A stretch of 64,000 nt of DNA from the NCBI GenBank assembly GCA_026418625.1, contig JAOABA010000042.1:1-64000 (forward strand), written 5' to 3'. This document shows positions 19,155 through 28,949 of the stretch, piece by piece. Position numbers and translations under genes: made by a program. The notes under the pieces were generated by a model that searched no databases, was not told the origin of the DNA, and worked only from the letters and a program-made list of their open reading frames with translations. Within the stretch, counting starts at the first letter, position 1, and the number at the start of each line of letters is the position of its first letter. Origin of the DNA: Candidatus Kapaibacterium sp. (GTDB lineage: Bacteria; Bacteroidota; Ignavibacteria; Kapaibacteriales; UBA2268).

Positions 19155-20261
19155 ATGACACAAACTGAAGATAATATAAGACAGGCATTATCAAATGTGA
19201 TTGACCCTGATTTAAACAAAAATTTAATAGAACTTGACGCAATTAAAAAAATTCTTTTTCTAAAAGACAAAAATAAAAATGATTATATTGAAATCCATAT
19301 AGAACTTGTCCAGCCGATTTTATGGGTTGCCGAAGAAATAAATAATCGATGTGCAGAAGAATTAGCAAAGTTAGACCCTGATATCGAAAGTGATATCATC
19401 TTTTCTGAAAAACCAATGCCTGCAAGAAATAGTAATTTTCTGACAGGTGTTAAAAATATTATTGCTGTTGCTTCTGGTAAAGGTGGAGTAGGAAAATCTG
19501 CAATAGCTTCGAATATTGCAGGAGCTTTGTCATTGAGAGGTGCTAAAGTTGGTATTCTCGATGGTGATGTTTATGGACCCAGCCAGCCAACAATGTTCGG
19601 TCTCAATGACGAACCTTTTCAGGTTTATGAAACCGAAGATGGAAAAACTCAAGCTTTCCCCAATGAAAAGTATGGGATTAAAGTAGCTTCAATGGGCTTT
19701 ATGCTCAGCAAAAACGAAGCTGCTATTCTTCGTGGTCCGATGCTTGCAGGATATTTTTCAATGCTTTTCGAACAATTAGAATGGGGTTCTCTGGATTTTC
19801 TGGTGTTTGACTTGCCACCCGGAACAGGCGACATTCAACTAACTCTTACTCAAAAAATCCCTCTGACCGGTGCAGTCATTGTAACAACACCTCAGGAAAT
19901 AGCTGTGGCTGACGTCCGTAGGTCAATAGCTATGTTTCGTAGAGTAAATGTTGATATCCTTGGCATTGTTGAAAATATGAGTTATTTTGTTCCTCCTGAT
20001 ATGCCTGATAAAAAATACTATATTTTTGGTCAAGGTGGCGGCAAAAGTGTTGCAGAGGAAAATAGAATACCTTTTCTTGGCGAAGTCCCTCTTGATATTA
20101 ATATGAGAGAAGCAAACGATGGAGGCAAACCCGTAATTTTACGTGAAAATGCTGGTCATCAAGGTGATGTTATTAAGAAAGTAGTAAGTAACTTAATTTC
20201 AGAAATAAGAAAACACAATTATGGGCTTATATCCTCCCCTTCTTTAAAAATTGAGATTTAA
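19155..20261 (+). CDS. mrp: Mrp/NBP35-family Fe-S carrier P-loop ATPase
   Basis: IAVASGKGGVGKSAIASNIAGALSLRGAKVGILDGDVYGPSQPTMFG; DFLVFDLPPGTGDIQLTL. Confidence 0.95.
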   Translation: MTQTEDNIRQALSNVIDPDLNKNLIELDAIKKILFLKDKNKNDYIEIHIELVQPILWVAEEINNRCAEELAKLDPDIESDIIFSEKPMPARNSNFLTGVKNIIAVASGKGGVGKSAIASNIAGALSLRGAKVGILDGDVYGPSQPTMFGLNDEPFQVYETEDGKTQAFPNEKYGIKVASMGFMLSKNEAAILRGPMLAGYFSMLFEQLEWGSLDFLVFDLPPGTGDIQLTLTQKIPLTGAVIVTTPQEIAVADVRRSIAMFRRVNVDILGIVENMSYFVPPDMPDKKYYIFGQGGGKSVAEENRIPFLGEVPLDINMREANDGGKPVILRENAGHQGDVIKKVVSNLISEIRKHNYGLISSPSLKIEI

Positions 20262-20262
20262 A

Positions 20263-20508
20263 ATGAATGAGATTGAGGATATAGAAAAAAAAATTTTTGA
20301 TATAATTGAAAGTTTACGTCCTGTTTTGCAAGAAGATGATGGAGATGTTGAATTTGTCGAATATGATAAAAATAAACATTATGTTAATGTTCGGTTATTA
20401 GGAAATTGTAAGACTTGCCCTTTATCATCAATGACACTTCAGGCAGGAATTCTAAGAGCTTTGAAAAATGAAATAAATGAAATAGAAAGAGTAATGGAGG
20501 TTAAATAG
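20263..20508 (+). CDS. NifU C-terminal-domain Fe-S protein
   Basis: VLQEDDGDVEFVEYD; GNCKTCPLSSMTLQAGILRALK (CxxC). Confidence 0.9.
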   Translation: MNEIEDIEKKIFDIIESLRPVLQEDDGDVEFVEYDKNKHYVNVRLLGNCKTCPLSSMTLQAGILRALKNEINEIERVMEVK

Positions 20509-20509
20509 T

Positions 20510-21634
20510 ATGAGTAACATAATTGTTCTTGGTGCCGGGATGGTTGGCAGAACTATTGCAAAAGATTTAAGCAAGGTTCATAATGTAACATCTGTTGATG
20601 TTAGTGATTCAAATCTTAATTTACTGGCAAAATTCCCAAATATAAAAACTATTAAATCGAATTTAAACAATCCTGACACAGTCAAATATCTTGTCAAGGA
20701 TTATGATATTGTGATTGGAGCAGTTCCCGGATTTATGGGTTTCAAAACCCTAAAAGCAGTTATAGAAGCAGGAAAAAATATTGTTGATATTTCTTTTTTT
20801 CCTGAAGATTGCTTTGAGCTTGATGATTTGGCAAAAGCTAACAATGTAACAGCAATAGTTGATTGCGGAGTAGCACCGGGTATGAGCAATTTGATACTTG
20901 GGTATTACAATAAAAGAATGACTGTCAGTGATTTCTTATGTTATGTTGGTGGCTTGCCATTTGAAAGAAAACTATATTTTCAATATAAAGCACCGTTTTC
21001 TCCGATTGACGTTCTTGAAGAATACACAAGAGAAGCAAGATATGTTGAGAATGGTCATTTAGTTATAAAACCAGCTTTATCAGACGCAGAAATAATAAAT
21101 TTTGAAGGAATTGGAAGCCTTGAAGCTTTTAACACAGATGGTCTTAGAAGTTTAATCAAGACAATGAATATACCAAATATGAAAGAGAAAACACTAAGAT
21201 ATCCCGGTCATATTGATTTAATTAAAGCACTTAAATCAGCTGGCTTTATGAGTGAAGAAGTCATTGAAATGAATAATCAATCAATAAAACCAATTGACTT
21301 CACAGCTCAGATTCTCTTCAAAGATTGGAAACTTGAACCCTCGGACGATGAATTTACAGTAATGAAAATTGAAATCTCGGGCGTTCTGAATGATAAGAAG
21401 CAAACAATAACATATAACTTGTTCGATAGAAAAGATTTTCAAAATGATGACTCCTCGATGTCTAGAACAACAGGTTTTGCCTGCACTGCCGCAGTTGAAC
21501 TTGTTCTTTCTGGAAAATTTAATAGGAAGGGAGTTTCACCACCCGAATTTATTGGAGAGGATGAAGATTGCTTTAACTTTATGCTCGACTATCAGGCAGA
21601 GCGAGGTGTTAAATATATTAAATCAGTAATGTGA
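20510..21634 (+). CDS. saccharopine dehydrogenase family protein
   Basis: IIVLGAGMVGRTIAKDL; VDCGVAPGMSNLILGYY; GHIDLIKAL. Confidence 0.9.
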   Translation: MSNIIVLGAGMVGRTIAKDLSKVHNVTSVDVSDSNLNLLAKFPNIKTIKSNLNNPDTVKYLVKDYDIVIGAVPGFMGFKTLKAVIEAGKNIVDISFFPEDCFELDDLAKANNVTAIVDCGVAPGMSNLILGYYNKRMTVSDFLCYVGGLPFERKLYFQYKAPFSPIDVLEEYTREARYVENGHLVIKPALSDAEIINFEGIGSLEAFNTDGLRSLIKTMNIPNMKEKTLRYPGHIDLIKALKSAGFMSEEVIEMNNQSIKPIDFTAQILFKDWKLEPSDDEFTVMKIEISGVLNDKKQTITYNLFDRKDFQNDDSSMSRTTGFACTAAVELVLSGKFNRKGVSPPEFIGEDEDCFNFMLDYQAERGVKYIKSVM

Positions 21635-21913
21635 TTTATCTTATTATTCATAAATGATGTCACACATATACTTTTTCTTATATTTTTAATTATTTCAAAT
21701 AGGATAAACAATTAGTAATTAACGAAAGAAAAAAAAGAGCTTTTTCTTAAAACTTTTCGTTATACTTAGGCTTTCTTAAAAGCTATAATACAATAAGTTA
21801 GTGAAGAATCCCAAAACATTAGATAATGGATTAACAATTGAGACTCTTCACTTTGTTCAAAGCGACAACGAATTTTTATTTATTTTATAGATGTAGGAAA
21901 CTATATAAGAATA

Positions 21914-24058
21914 CTACCGCAACAATATTAATTTTAGAATTTTACTCCCTCTTTTTGTAGAAATAACAAGTATGTAAGCACCATCTGGCAATTTCTCACC
22001 TGATTCTGATTCACCTGACCAAGATAAGCTAATTTTTCCACTGCTGAAATATTGTCCTGTATCAAATGTTTTAACTGCATTGCCCATAATGTCATATATT
22101 TTGATTGATAAAATTTCATCTTCGGATGACTTCTTTGTAATAATTAAATTTGTTGAATAATTAAAAGGATTTGGTGAAGCTTGAACATCAAAGTCAGTTA
22201 AGTTATTATTATATATATAAGTTAAAACATCTTTTTCACCTTGGTAATTGATTGTATCTGATGGGATTGTTTCAAGGCAAAGAAAGGCTGTGTATAAAGA
22301 CAAAATCCTATTATCAAGGCTGGTTTGAATTATCTCGGTAATAATCTCATTTGTTTGCTGTTTGCTGGTTTCCATATATTTGATATAATTCCCATTCCAA
22401 ATTATGTTATTTAAATAATCAGGATTCAAGAAATCGTTTTGATTAATATGAATTTTTTTGGAAAAAGGTTTGTCTTTGTAAAAACCAGACGCTGTAATAT
22501 TTAAAGGCATTTCTCCGTAAAATTTTCCTATTTCGACTATTGGGCTACTATAATTGACAGATTGATTGGAATTGTTTATAAAATATCTTGCATAACAGAA
22601 GCCATTTTCCATACTTGTATAAAATTCAAAATTATTTATGTAACCATTCAAACTAAGAAAAGCATTACTTATGAATTGTAATACTGTTTTACCCGAACTA
22701 TATCTTACATAATTTCCACCTGTTTGCTTGCTTAAGTTAAAGTATAGATACTCATTACCAAAATAGTTTCTATTGTTAATATAGTAGTTAATTTGATTTT
22801 TATTAATATAATCATAAATATGTATTGGGTTTTTATTTGATGTATATTTTTTTAGATCTGCAATTATTTGATTAGCAACATCCAAACTACCATACATATC
22901 TGAATTAGAAAGAAGTAGAATAGTAGCACCATCTCCTTTAGTCTTCGCATATTTTGTTCCTTCATAAAGAAGAGTTGGTAAATTACTATAAGTTGTCAAA
23001 GCATTATAAGGTAAACTATTGAATGTATTTTCAATAATGCTTTTCTCGGCAGGTAGCCAATCTGGACTTACGGGATGAATGCTTAAGCTGGAAAGCATCA
23101 GATTAAAAGAATCAGCTTCAGTGAAATTCATTTGTAAAGTTGTTTTTATAGTATTAAGAATTTCCTCAGGTTTTTGGTCACTTTTAGATTTATCAAAATC
23201 TAATAAAATTAGTATTTTTTGTGGATTTTTAAATTCCAAAGCTTGTGAGGGTAAGACTGCTAATTGATAATAATTATCCGGTGATTTCTCAGAATAATTA
23301 AAATAGATACCATTTTTCATTGGATTGCTAAACCTAACATTCGAATAATTCATTGATATTTGAGGATTAATTTCAGCTAACTTACATTTACCATATTCTT
23401 GGTGTTCGATGTCTTTGAATATAATTGTTGTATCTTCTGATATTTTTGGATCGTTGAATTCAATATTTTCATAAAATGCTATTAGATTACTTTTTGGAGC
23501 TGAAAGTGATAATTTCATCAATTTCAAAGGTATTTCAAGGTAAGCAAAGGTATTTGACAAAGTCCAATTTATAGGAACCAGATAATTAATTTTTACTTTA
23601 CGAGTTTCATTACCAGCCATAGGAAAAACTCTCAGCTCGTAGGAAGTTTGATTGATTTTTGTAAGAATCGATGGGTCTTTTCTTCTCTTTACAATACCCT
23701 CATAAATTTGAGAAGCAGTCCATTTATCAAGTAATAAGGCTTTTACTGGAATGTTCTCAATCCATAACCAAGAATCATTCAAAATAGCATCTTGTGGAAG
23801 ATCGAACTGAAATACAACTTCTAATGTATCTGAGGGCTTAGTTAATGAACTACCTCTGGAAGAAAATGTTATATATAAACCTACTTCAGCATAAATTCCA
23901 TTAGGTTTAATTGTAACATCAAATTGCTCAATTGTTCCTCTTGAAAACCTCCATTGAGCTTGAGGATCTAATACTGTTAAGTTGTTTGCTGAAAAGCTTG
24001 AGAAATGCATAAAGGCAAAGGTTACTAACCCAATAAGGAATCTCGCTGAAAAGCTCAT
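21914..24058 (-). CDS. VIT-domain/VWA-like secreted protein with FlgD/T9SS-like C-terminus
   Basis: KPSDTLEVVFQFDLPQDAILNDSWLWIENIPVKALLLDKWTASQIYEGIVKRRKDPSIL (VIT); KILILLDFDKSKSD; C-term DIMGNAVKTF..LPDGAYILVISTKRG. Confidence 0.8.
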   Translation of the reverse strand: MSFSARFLIGLVTFAFMHFSSFSANNLTVLDPQAQWRFSRGTIEQFDVTIKPNGIYAEVGLYITFSSRGSSLTKPSDTLEVVFQFDLPQDAILNDSWLWIENIPVKALLLDKWTASQIYEGIVKRRKDPSILTKINQTSYELRVFPMAGNETRKVKINYLVPINWTLSNTFAYLEIPLKLMKLSLSAPKSNLIAFYENIEFNDPKISEDTTIIFKDIEHQEYGKCKLAEINPQISMNYSNVRFSNPMKNGIYFNYSEKSPDNYYQLAVLPSQALEFKNPQKILILLDFDKSKSDQKPEEILNTIKTTLQMNFTEADSFNLMLSSLSIHPVSPDWLPAEKSIIENTFNSLPYNALTTYSNLPTLLYEGTKYAKTKGDGATILLLSNSDMYGSLDVANQIIADLKKYTSNKNPIHIYDYINKNQINYYINNRNYFGNEYLYFNLSKQTGGNYVRYSSGKTVLQFISNAFLSLNGYINNFEFYTSMENGFCYARYFINNSNQSVNYSSPIVEIGKFYGEMPLNITASGFYKDKPFSKKIHINQNDFLNPDYLNNIIWNGNYIKYMETSKQQTNEIITEIIQTSLDNRILSLYTAFLCLETIPSDTINYQGEKDVLTYIYNNNLTDFDVQASPNPFNYSTNLIITKKSSEDEILSIKIYDIMGNAVKTFDTGQYFSSGKISLSWSGESESGEKLPDGAYILVISTKRGSKILKLILLR

Positions 24059-24197
24059 TTCACACCTTTTTAAATTTATGAAAATTGATAAGTATATAAC
24101 AATTATAACATTGAAAAAGTTACATTAAAGAAAAAATATTTTTTCATTAAAAGGAAATTTGAATTCTTAAAATTCAAAGAATTTTTTTAGAAAATTT

Positions 24198-25550
24198 TCA
24201 AAACAGGTCATTTATAGCCAGAGAAACCTTCTCGACAGGGTAAAGCATTATATTTTCATTTTTAAAGTTGAAATCCTTCATTCCCGAAGAAGGTAAAAAT
24301 ATTTTCAAGAAACCCAATTTTAAAGTTTCATTTATTCTTTGCTCTAAATTAGAAACTTGGCGGACTTCCCCCGTTAAGCCTATTTCTCCGACAAGGACTA
24401 CACCTTTGTCTATAGGTTTATCTCTGAAAGAACTAACAAGTGCAGCTGCTATTCCAAGGTCAATCGAAGGGTCGCTTACATAGAGCCCGCCAGCTATATT
24501 GATAAAAACATCATATTGCTTGAACATTAATCCAAGTCTTTTTTCTAAGACGGCAAGAATCATCTGGAGCCTTCTAAGGTCGTAACCATTCGAGGTTCTT
24601 TGAGGCATACCGTAATTTGTGGGTGTAACCAAAGCTTGAACTTCAAGTAATAAAGGTCTTGTGCCTTCTATTGCAGCAGAAATAGCAATACCCGGCTCTT
24701 CGGTGGAACGATGAACAAGAAATAGTTCTGAGGGATTTTTTACTTCTGATAATCCGCTCTCGGTCATTTCAAATATGCCGATTTCATTAGTGGAACCATA
24801 TCGGTTTTTTAAAGCCCGTAATATGCGATAAGAATATGTTTTTTCTCCTTCGAATTGAAGAACAGTATCAACAAGATGTTCGAGTAATTTCGGTCCAGCG
24901 ATTATCCCATCTTTTGTAACGTGACCAATTAAAAAAATTGGGATATTGTTTTCCTTTGCAGTCTGCATAAGCATCATAGCTGACTCTCTAACTTGAGCAA
25001 TTGTTCCGGGAGTAGCCTGAATGCGGTCTGAATAAATAGATTGAATGGAATCAATTATTGCAACTCCACAATTTGAGGATTTAATGGCACTAATTATGGT
25101 TTCAACGTTTGTTTCTGCTATGAGCATTAGATTTTCAGGAATTCCATTGAGTCTTGCTGAGCGATATTTTATTTGCTGAAGGGATTCTTCCCCAGTAATA
25201 TATAAAGGATTAAAATCTATTAATTCTGAGCACATTTGGAGCATCAAAGTAGATTTACCAATACCGGGATCACCAGCCATAAGTATGACAGAACCCGGAA
25301 TAATTCCACCTCCGAGAACTCTATTAAGTTCCTGATTTGATAGTTTAATTCTATAATTATCATCTTGCGGTATTTCGTTTAATTTTACTATTGGAACATT
25401 AAAATTTTTTTTTGATGAATCATTTTTCGAAGAAATCCTGATTATGTGCTCAGTGAAAGAATCCCAAGACCCGCAGGATGGACACTTGCCGATCCATCTC
25501 GCTGATTGATAACCGCAGACATTACAAACAAATTCTTTTTTATCTTTCAT
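24198..25550 (-). CDS. radA: DNA repair protein RadA
   Basis: FVCNVCGYQSARWIGKCPSCGSWDSFTE; GGIIPGSVILMAGDPGIGKSTLMLQ; KNRYGSTNEIGIFEM. Confidence 0.97.
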   Translation of the reverse strand: MKDKKEFVCNVCGYQSARWIGKCPSCGSWDSFTEHIIRISSKNDSSKKNFNVPIVKLNEIPQDDNYRIKLSNQELNRVLGGGIIPGSVILMAGDPGIGKSTLMLQMCSELIDFNPLYITGEESLQQIKYRSARLNGIPENLMLIAETNVETIISAIKSSNCGVAIIDSIQSIYSDRIQATPGTIAQVRESAMMLMQTAKENNIPIFLIGHVTKDGIIAGPKLLEHLVDTVLQFEGEKTYSYRILRALKNRYGSTNEIGIFEMTESGLSEVKNPSELFLVHRSTEEPGIAISAAIEGTRPLLLEVQALVTPTNYGMPQRTSNGYDLRRLQMILAVLEKRLGLMFKQYDVFINIAGGLYVSDPSIDLGIAAALVSSFRDKPIDKGVVLVGEIGLTGEVRQVSNLEQRINETLKLGFLKIFLPSSGMKDFNFKNENIMLYPVEKVSLAINDLF

Positions 25551-25738
25551 AATTATTTTTTTTGTTTTTTATAAATTTTTCATAATTTAAAGAAAATTTT
25601 TTAATTGTTATTTATAATTGTTTGTTATTGATTAGAATTAATTTAGTGGTACTTTGCTCACCAGTTCTGAACTAAATACAAGTTTTTGGATATTGAATAA
25701 AGTATCGCAATTTTTTATTATTATTTGAGGTATTTTTT

Positions 25739-26026
25739 ATGAATATTTATGTGGGTAATCTATCCTATAAAGCATCTGAGGATGGATTGAAGGAACTTTT
25801 TGAACAACACGGCAGCGTTGATTCGGTTAGAATCATTACTGACAGAAATTCTGGCAGGTCGAAGGGATTTGCTTTCGTTGAAATGAGCGATGATGATGCA
25901 GAACAAGCTATCGAAGCTCTTAATGGACAGGAATTTTTGGGCAGACCTTTGAGCGTTAATGAAGCAAGAGGCAAACGAGAAAACAGCCGTGAAAATTCCA
26001 ACTCAAGAAGAAATTATAACAGATAA
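25739..26026 (+). CDS. single-RRM RNA-binding protein
   Basis: MNIYVGNLSYKASEDGLKELFEQHGSV..GRSKGFAFVEMSDDDAEQAIEALNG (RNP1/RNP2). Confidence 0.95.
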   Translation: MNIYVGNLSYKASEDGLKELFEQHGSVDSVRIITDRNSGRSKGFAFVEMSDDDAEQAIEALNGQEFLGRPLSVNEARGKRENSRENSNSRRNYNR

Positions 26027-26088
26027 TATCCCTATTTATTTCTGTATTTGATATTATCCCTTTTTTTCATTCGAAGGAGTCTTAAATT

Positions 26089-26589
26089 ATGTATAGATCG
26101 ATGCAGGATTTTCTTGATGATTGGGAGGCAGAAAGTCAACTAACTATAAATCTTTTTAAATCTTTAACAAATGAATCCTTATATCAAAAAATTGTTGAAG
26201 ATGGAAGGAATTTAGGATTTTTAGCTTGGCATATTACAGCAACAATTTCTGAAACATTAAATAAAACCGGATTAAAAATTCCCGGTCCTTTAGAAGATAG
26301 TGATCCTCCTAATAATGTTGAGGATATCATTAAAACTTATCAAACAAGTTCTGATGCTTTGATAGAAGAGGTTGGCACAAAACTTGACGACAAGAGCTTA
26401 GATGATGAATTAGAGTTGTATGGTGAAAGATGGAAACGTCATCAGGTTTTCGATATGCTAATCAAACATCAAATACATCACCGTGGGCAAATGACAGTCC
26501 TTATGCGTCAAGCAGGTTTGAAACTGCCGGGAATTTATGGTCCTTCAAAAGATGACTGGATAGCAATGGGAGCTACTCCATTGAAATAA
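26089..26589 (+). CDS. DinB family protein
   Basis: LGFLAWHITATISETLNKTGL..HQIHHRGQMTVLMRQAGLKLPGIYGPS. Confidence 0.9.
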   Translation: MYRSMQDFLDDWEAESQLTINLFKSLTNESLYQKIVEDGRNLGFLAWHITATISETLNKTGLKIPGPLEDSDPPNNVEDIIKTYQTSSDALIEEVGTKLDDKSLDDELELYGERWKRHQVFDMLIKHQIHHRGQMTVLMRQAGLKLPGIYGPSKDDWIAMGATPLK

Positions 26590-26661
26590 AAAACTATTTT
26601 TTGTTATCTTACGTTTAAGTGCAAAAATTTAAATGTATTTTTTTCACTAACGGAGATTAAT

Positions 26662-27162
26662 GTGATGTTAACAGAAACAATGCAGAATGCAATTAATCAG
26701 CAAATTGCAAGAGAATTTTATTCCTCAAATTTATATCTTGCTATGGCAGCTTACTATAGCAACTTAAATTTGAATGGATTCGCAAACTGGATGAGGGTTC
26801 AGGCTCAAGAAGAAATGGTTCATGCTCTTAAATTCTTCGATTATATGATTGATAGAGGCGCTAAACCTATCGTCACTCAAATAAATGCACCTAAAACAGA
26901 CTGGAATTCTCCATTCGAAGCTTTTCAGGATTCTTATGAACACGAGAAATTGATTACAGGACACATTCATGACCTTGTTAATCTTTCAATTAAAGAAAAT
27001 GACCATGCTACACATATATTTCTTCAGTGGTTCGTTACCGAACAGGTCGAAGAAGAATCAACCGTTCTCGATATAGTAACCAGAATGAAAATGATGGAGA
27101 ACTTCCCCGGTGGACTTTATCTTATTGATAATGAATTGAAGCAAAGAAAATTTGGAGCCTAA
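26662..27162 (+). CDS. ftn: ferritin
   Basis: INQQIAREFYSSNLYLAMAAYYSNLNLNGFANWMRVQAQEEMVHALKFFDYMIDRGAKP. Confidence 0.95.
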   Translation: MMLTETMQNAINQQIAREFYSSNLYLAMAAYYSNLNLNGFANWMRVQAQEEMVHALKFFDYMIDRGAKPIVTQINAPKTDWNSPFEAFQDSYEHEKLITGHIHDLVNLSIKENDHATHIFLQWFVTEQVEEESTVLDIVTRMKMMENFPGGLYLIDNELKQRKFGA

Positions 27163-27186
27163 TAGTAATCATACTATCAATTGAGT

Positions 27187-27216
27187 GGCTGACTCTAAAG
27201 GTCAGCCTTTTTTTTT
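27187..27216 (+). terminator. Rho-independent terminator after ferritin
   Basis: GGCTGAC-tctaaag-GTCAGCC-TTTTTTTTT. Confidence 0.9.
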
Positions 27217-27235
27217 GATTATCATCTCTTTGGTC

Positions 27236-27352
27236 TTAATTCTTGGTTGAATAAACATCCACCTTTGCTTCAAAATGTATAATTTTTGAGAAAAAATGAT
27301 AAAAATGTAAAGAGAAAAAGAGCGCTTTTTGAGAATAACAGCCAAGAATTAA
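27236..27352. repeat. 117-bp segment bounded by 14-bp inverted repeats
   Basis: TTAATTCTTGGTTG ... CAGCCAAGAATTAA (13/14 match). Confidence 0.5.
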
Positions 27353-27426
27353 CATTTTTTACATTTTGAAAGGATTTTTTGAATTTTTTTTATTTCGAAA
27401 TAAAATATATATAGATTCCTGTCTGC

Positions 27427-27559
27427 GAGGCTGTGTAAAAACTGGTCATTCTGAGGCGAAGGCGAAGAATCCATATCATTTAAGTCATTGATAAATAATA
27501 GACTCTTCACTTCGTTCAGAGTGACAAATAACCACTTTTTATACTTTTTATACAGCCTC
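27427..27559 (-). mobile_element. 133-bp MITE-like element, copy 2
   Basis: GAGGCTGTGTAAAAA ... TTTTTATACAGCCTC; same length as copy 1, inverted. Confidence 0.75.
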
Positions 27560-27584
27560 ATGCACAGGAATGACAGCGGAAAAC

Positions 27585-27606
27585 GAGATTCCTGTATCCA
27601 CAGGAA
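27585..27606. repeat. REP-like hairpin
   Basis: ATTCCTGTatccACAGGAAT. Confidence 0.75.
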
Positions 27607-27807
27607 TGGCTTGGTTGAAATAGATACCTGTTTATGTAGGAATAGAAATATACAATTTTATCAATTTAGCCTGATATTAATAGCCCATTTGTCAAAGAAC
27701 GCAAGGCAAAGATAATAAAGCCTTTTGGAAAACCTGAGTGAATAGTTCAGGAAATATGGAAGAAAAAAAGAATTTTTAATTATTTAGTATTATTAACACT
27801 GATGATC

Positions 27808-27961
27808 AGTATACCTGTCGTCAAAAGCGTCTGAACAAGCCCATTATTCTTTGGTTTTTATATACGATGAAACTTATGTCATTCTCATCCTAGCTATGTA
27901 ATAAAGGTGAACCTAAGTAAAACCTGTAACGCAAGTGATGACAGAGCATAACAGGTATACT
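27808..27961. repeat. 154-bp segment bounded by perfect 11-bp inverted repeats
   Basis: AGTATACCTGT (27808-27818) / ACAGGTATACT (27951-27961). Confidence 0.5.
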
Positions 27962-28165
27962 AAGTTTATTGCCATTTTTTTCGGAGGTTGGTATTATAAC
28001 GATTACTTTTACCTATATTACATTTTTTACACAGCGTTTTACGGATTTTTGATGCGTTATCGTTCGAGAACACCGCAAACATTTCGGCCTTCTATAATTT
28101 TCAAGTAATAACAAAATTTCCACTTATCGAATATTGTAAGTTCAATTTATTTTATTTCTAAATTT

Positions 28166-28606
28166 TTATTCTAAATTCTCTAAATCATCCAAGTCCTTAT
28201 GTCTGCCTGTAGCTTTCTTGTTTTTTTTCAGACTTTCTAAATCAATGAAGTCAATTTTTAGCCCTGATACATCAATTGAAACTTTTTTGGGATAACACTC
28301 ATCAAATTCCAATCCACTTACACTTGTCAATAAATCAATTCTATTTGGTGGATAACCCAATTGAATTACTTTATTTGGTTGTAAAAAATCATCAATTTTA
28401 ATGTCCAAGGATCCAAAACCGAAATCCTTCAATGCTTTAAGCAGTTTCTCCGCATTTGATTTATCTCTGCTGAACCAAATATCAATATCATTTGTAAATC
28501 TTGGATATCCATAAATAGTTACAGCATACCCGCCAACTACAAGATATTTAATGCTATGAAAGTTCAACAATTCTATAAACTCTCTGAAATCCTTGTTCAG
28601 AACCAT
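28166..28606 (-). CDS. nucleotidyltransferase-fold protein (MNT/AbiEii-like)
   Basis: IKYLVVGGYAVTIYGYPRFTNDIDIWFSRDKSNAEKLLKAL: GG..hDhDhhh NTase motif. Confidence 0.85.
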   Translation of the reverse strand: MVLNKDFREFIELLNFHSIKYLVVGGYAVTIYGYPRFTNDIDIWFSRDKSNAEKLLKALKDFGFGSLDIKIDDFLQPNKVIQLGYPPNRIDLLTSVSGLEFDECYPKKVSIDVSGLKIDFIDLESLKKNKKATGRHKDLDDLENLE

Positions 28607-28754
28607 ATTTCCATATCATATATTGCACACGTAATTTTTCAAGAGTTTCCAATCTTTTCTCAATTGATTGGGTTTGCCAAAATTTAAAATCGTTTTCTTT
28701 AGAATTTAAATCTACGATTTTCAATGTTGTCTTATCAATTTTTTCATCAAGCAT
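28554..28754 (-). CDS. small protein co-encoded with the nucleotidyltransferase (possible antitoxin-like partner)
   Basis: MLDEKIDKTTLKIVDLNSKENDFKFWQTQSIEKRLETLEKLRVQYMIWKYGSEQGFQRVYRIVELS; resembles the small protein commonly encoded upstream of such NTases. Confidence 0.7.
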   Translation of the reverse strand: MLDEKIDKTTLKIVDLNSKENDFKFWQTQSIEKRLETLEKLRVQYMIWKYGSEQGFQRVYRIVELS

Positions 28755-28949
28755 ATAACAACTTAAATTACTGATTGTTTAACCAAAGAGTTAATTTGCT
28801 ATCAATCCTTGAATTATTTTTCTCTTATACATAATCAAATTTAATTAAATTTTCTTTAATTATTTACTAATGATTTTACATTTTTCATCTTTTTATTTGC
28901 TAATAAAAAATAGATTCAATTTTAGAATTATTTGCATTATGGAATCAAT

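Noticed and set aside
27349-27561. ORF 70 aa (-), similar to the 15100 ORF
   Set aside because: Same repeat-derived reading frame as 15100..15336.
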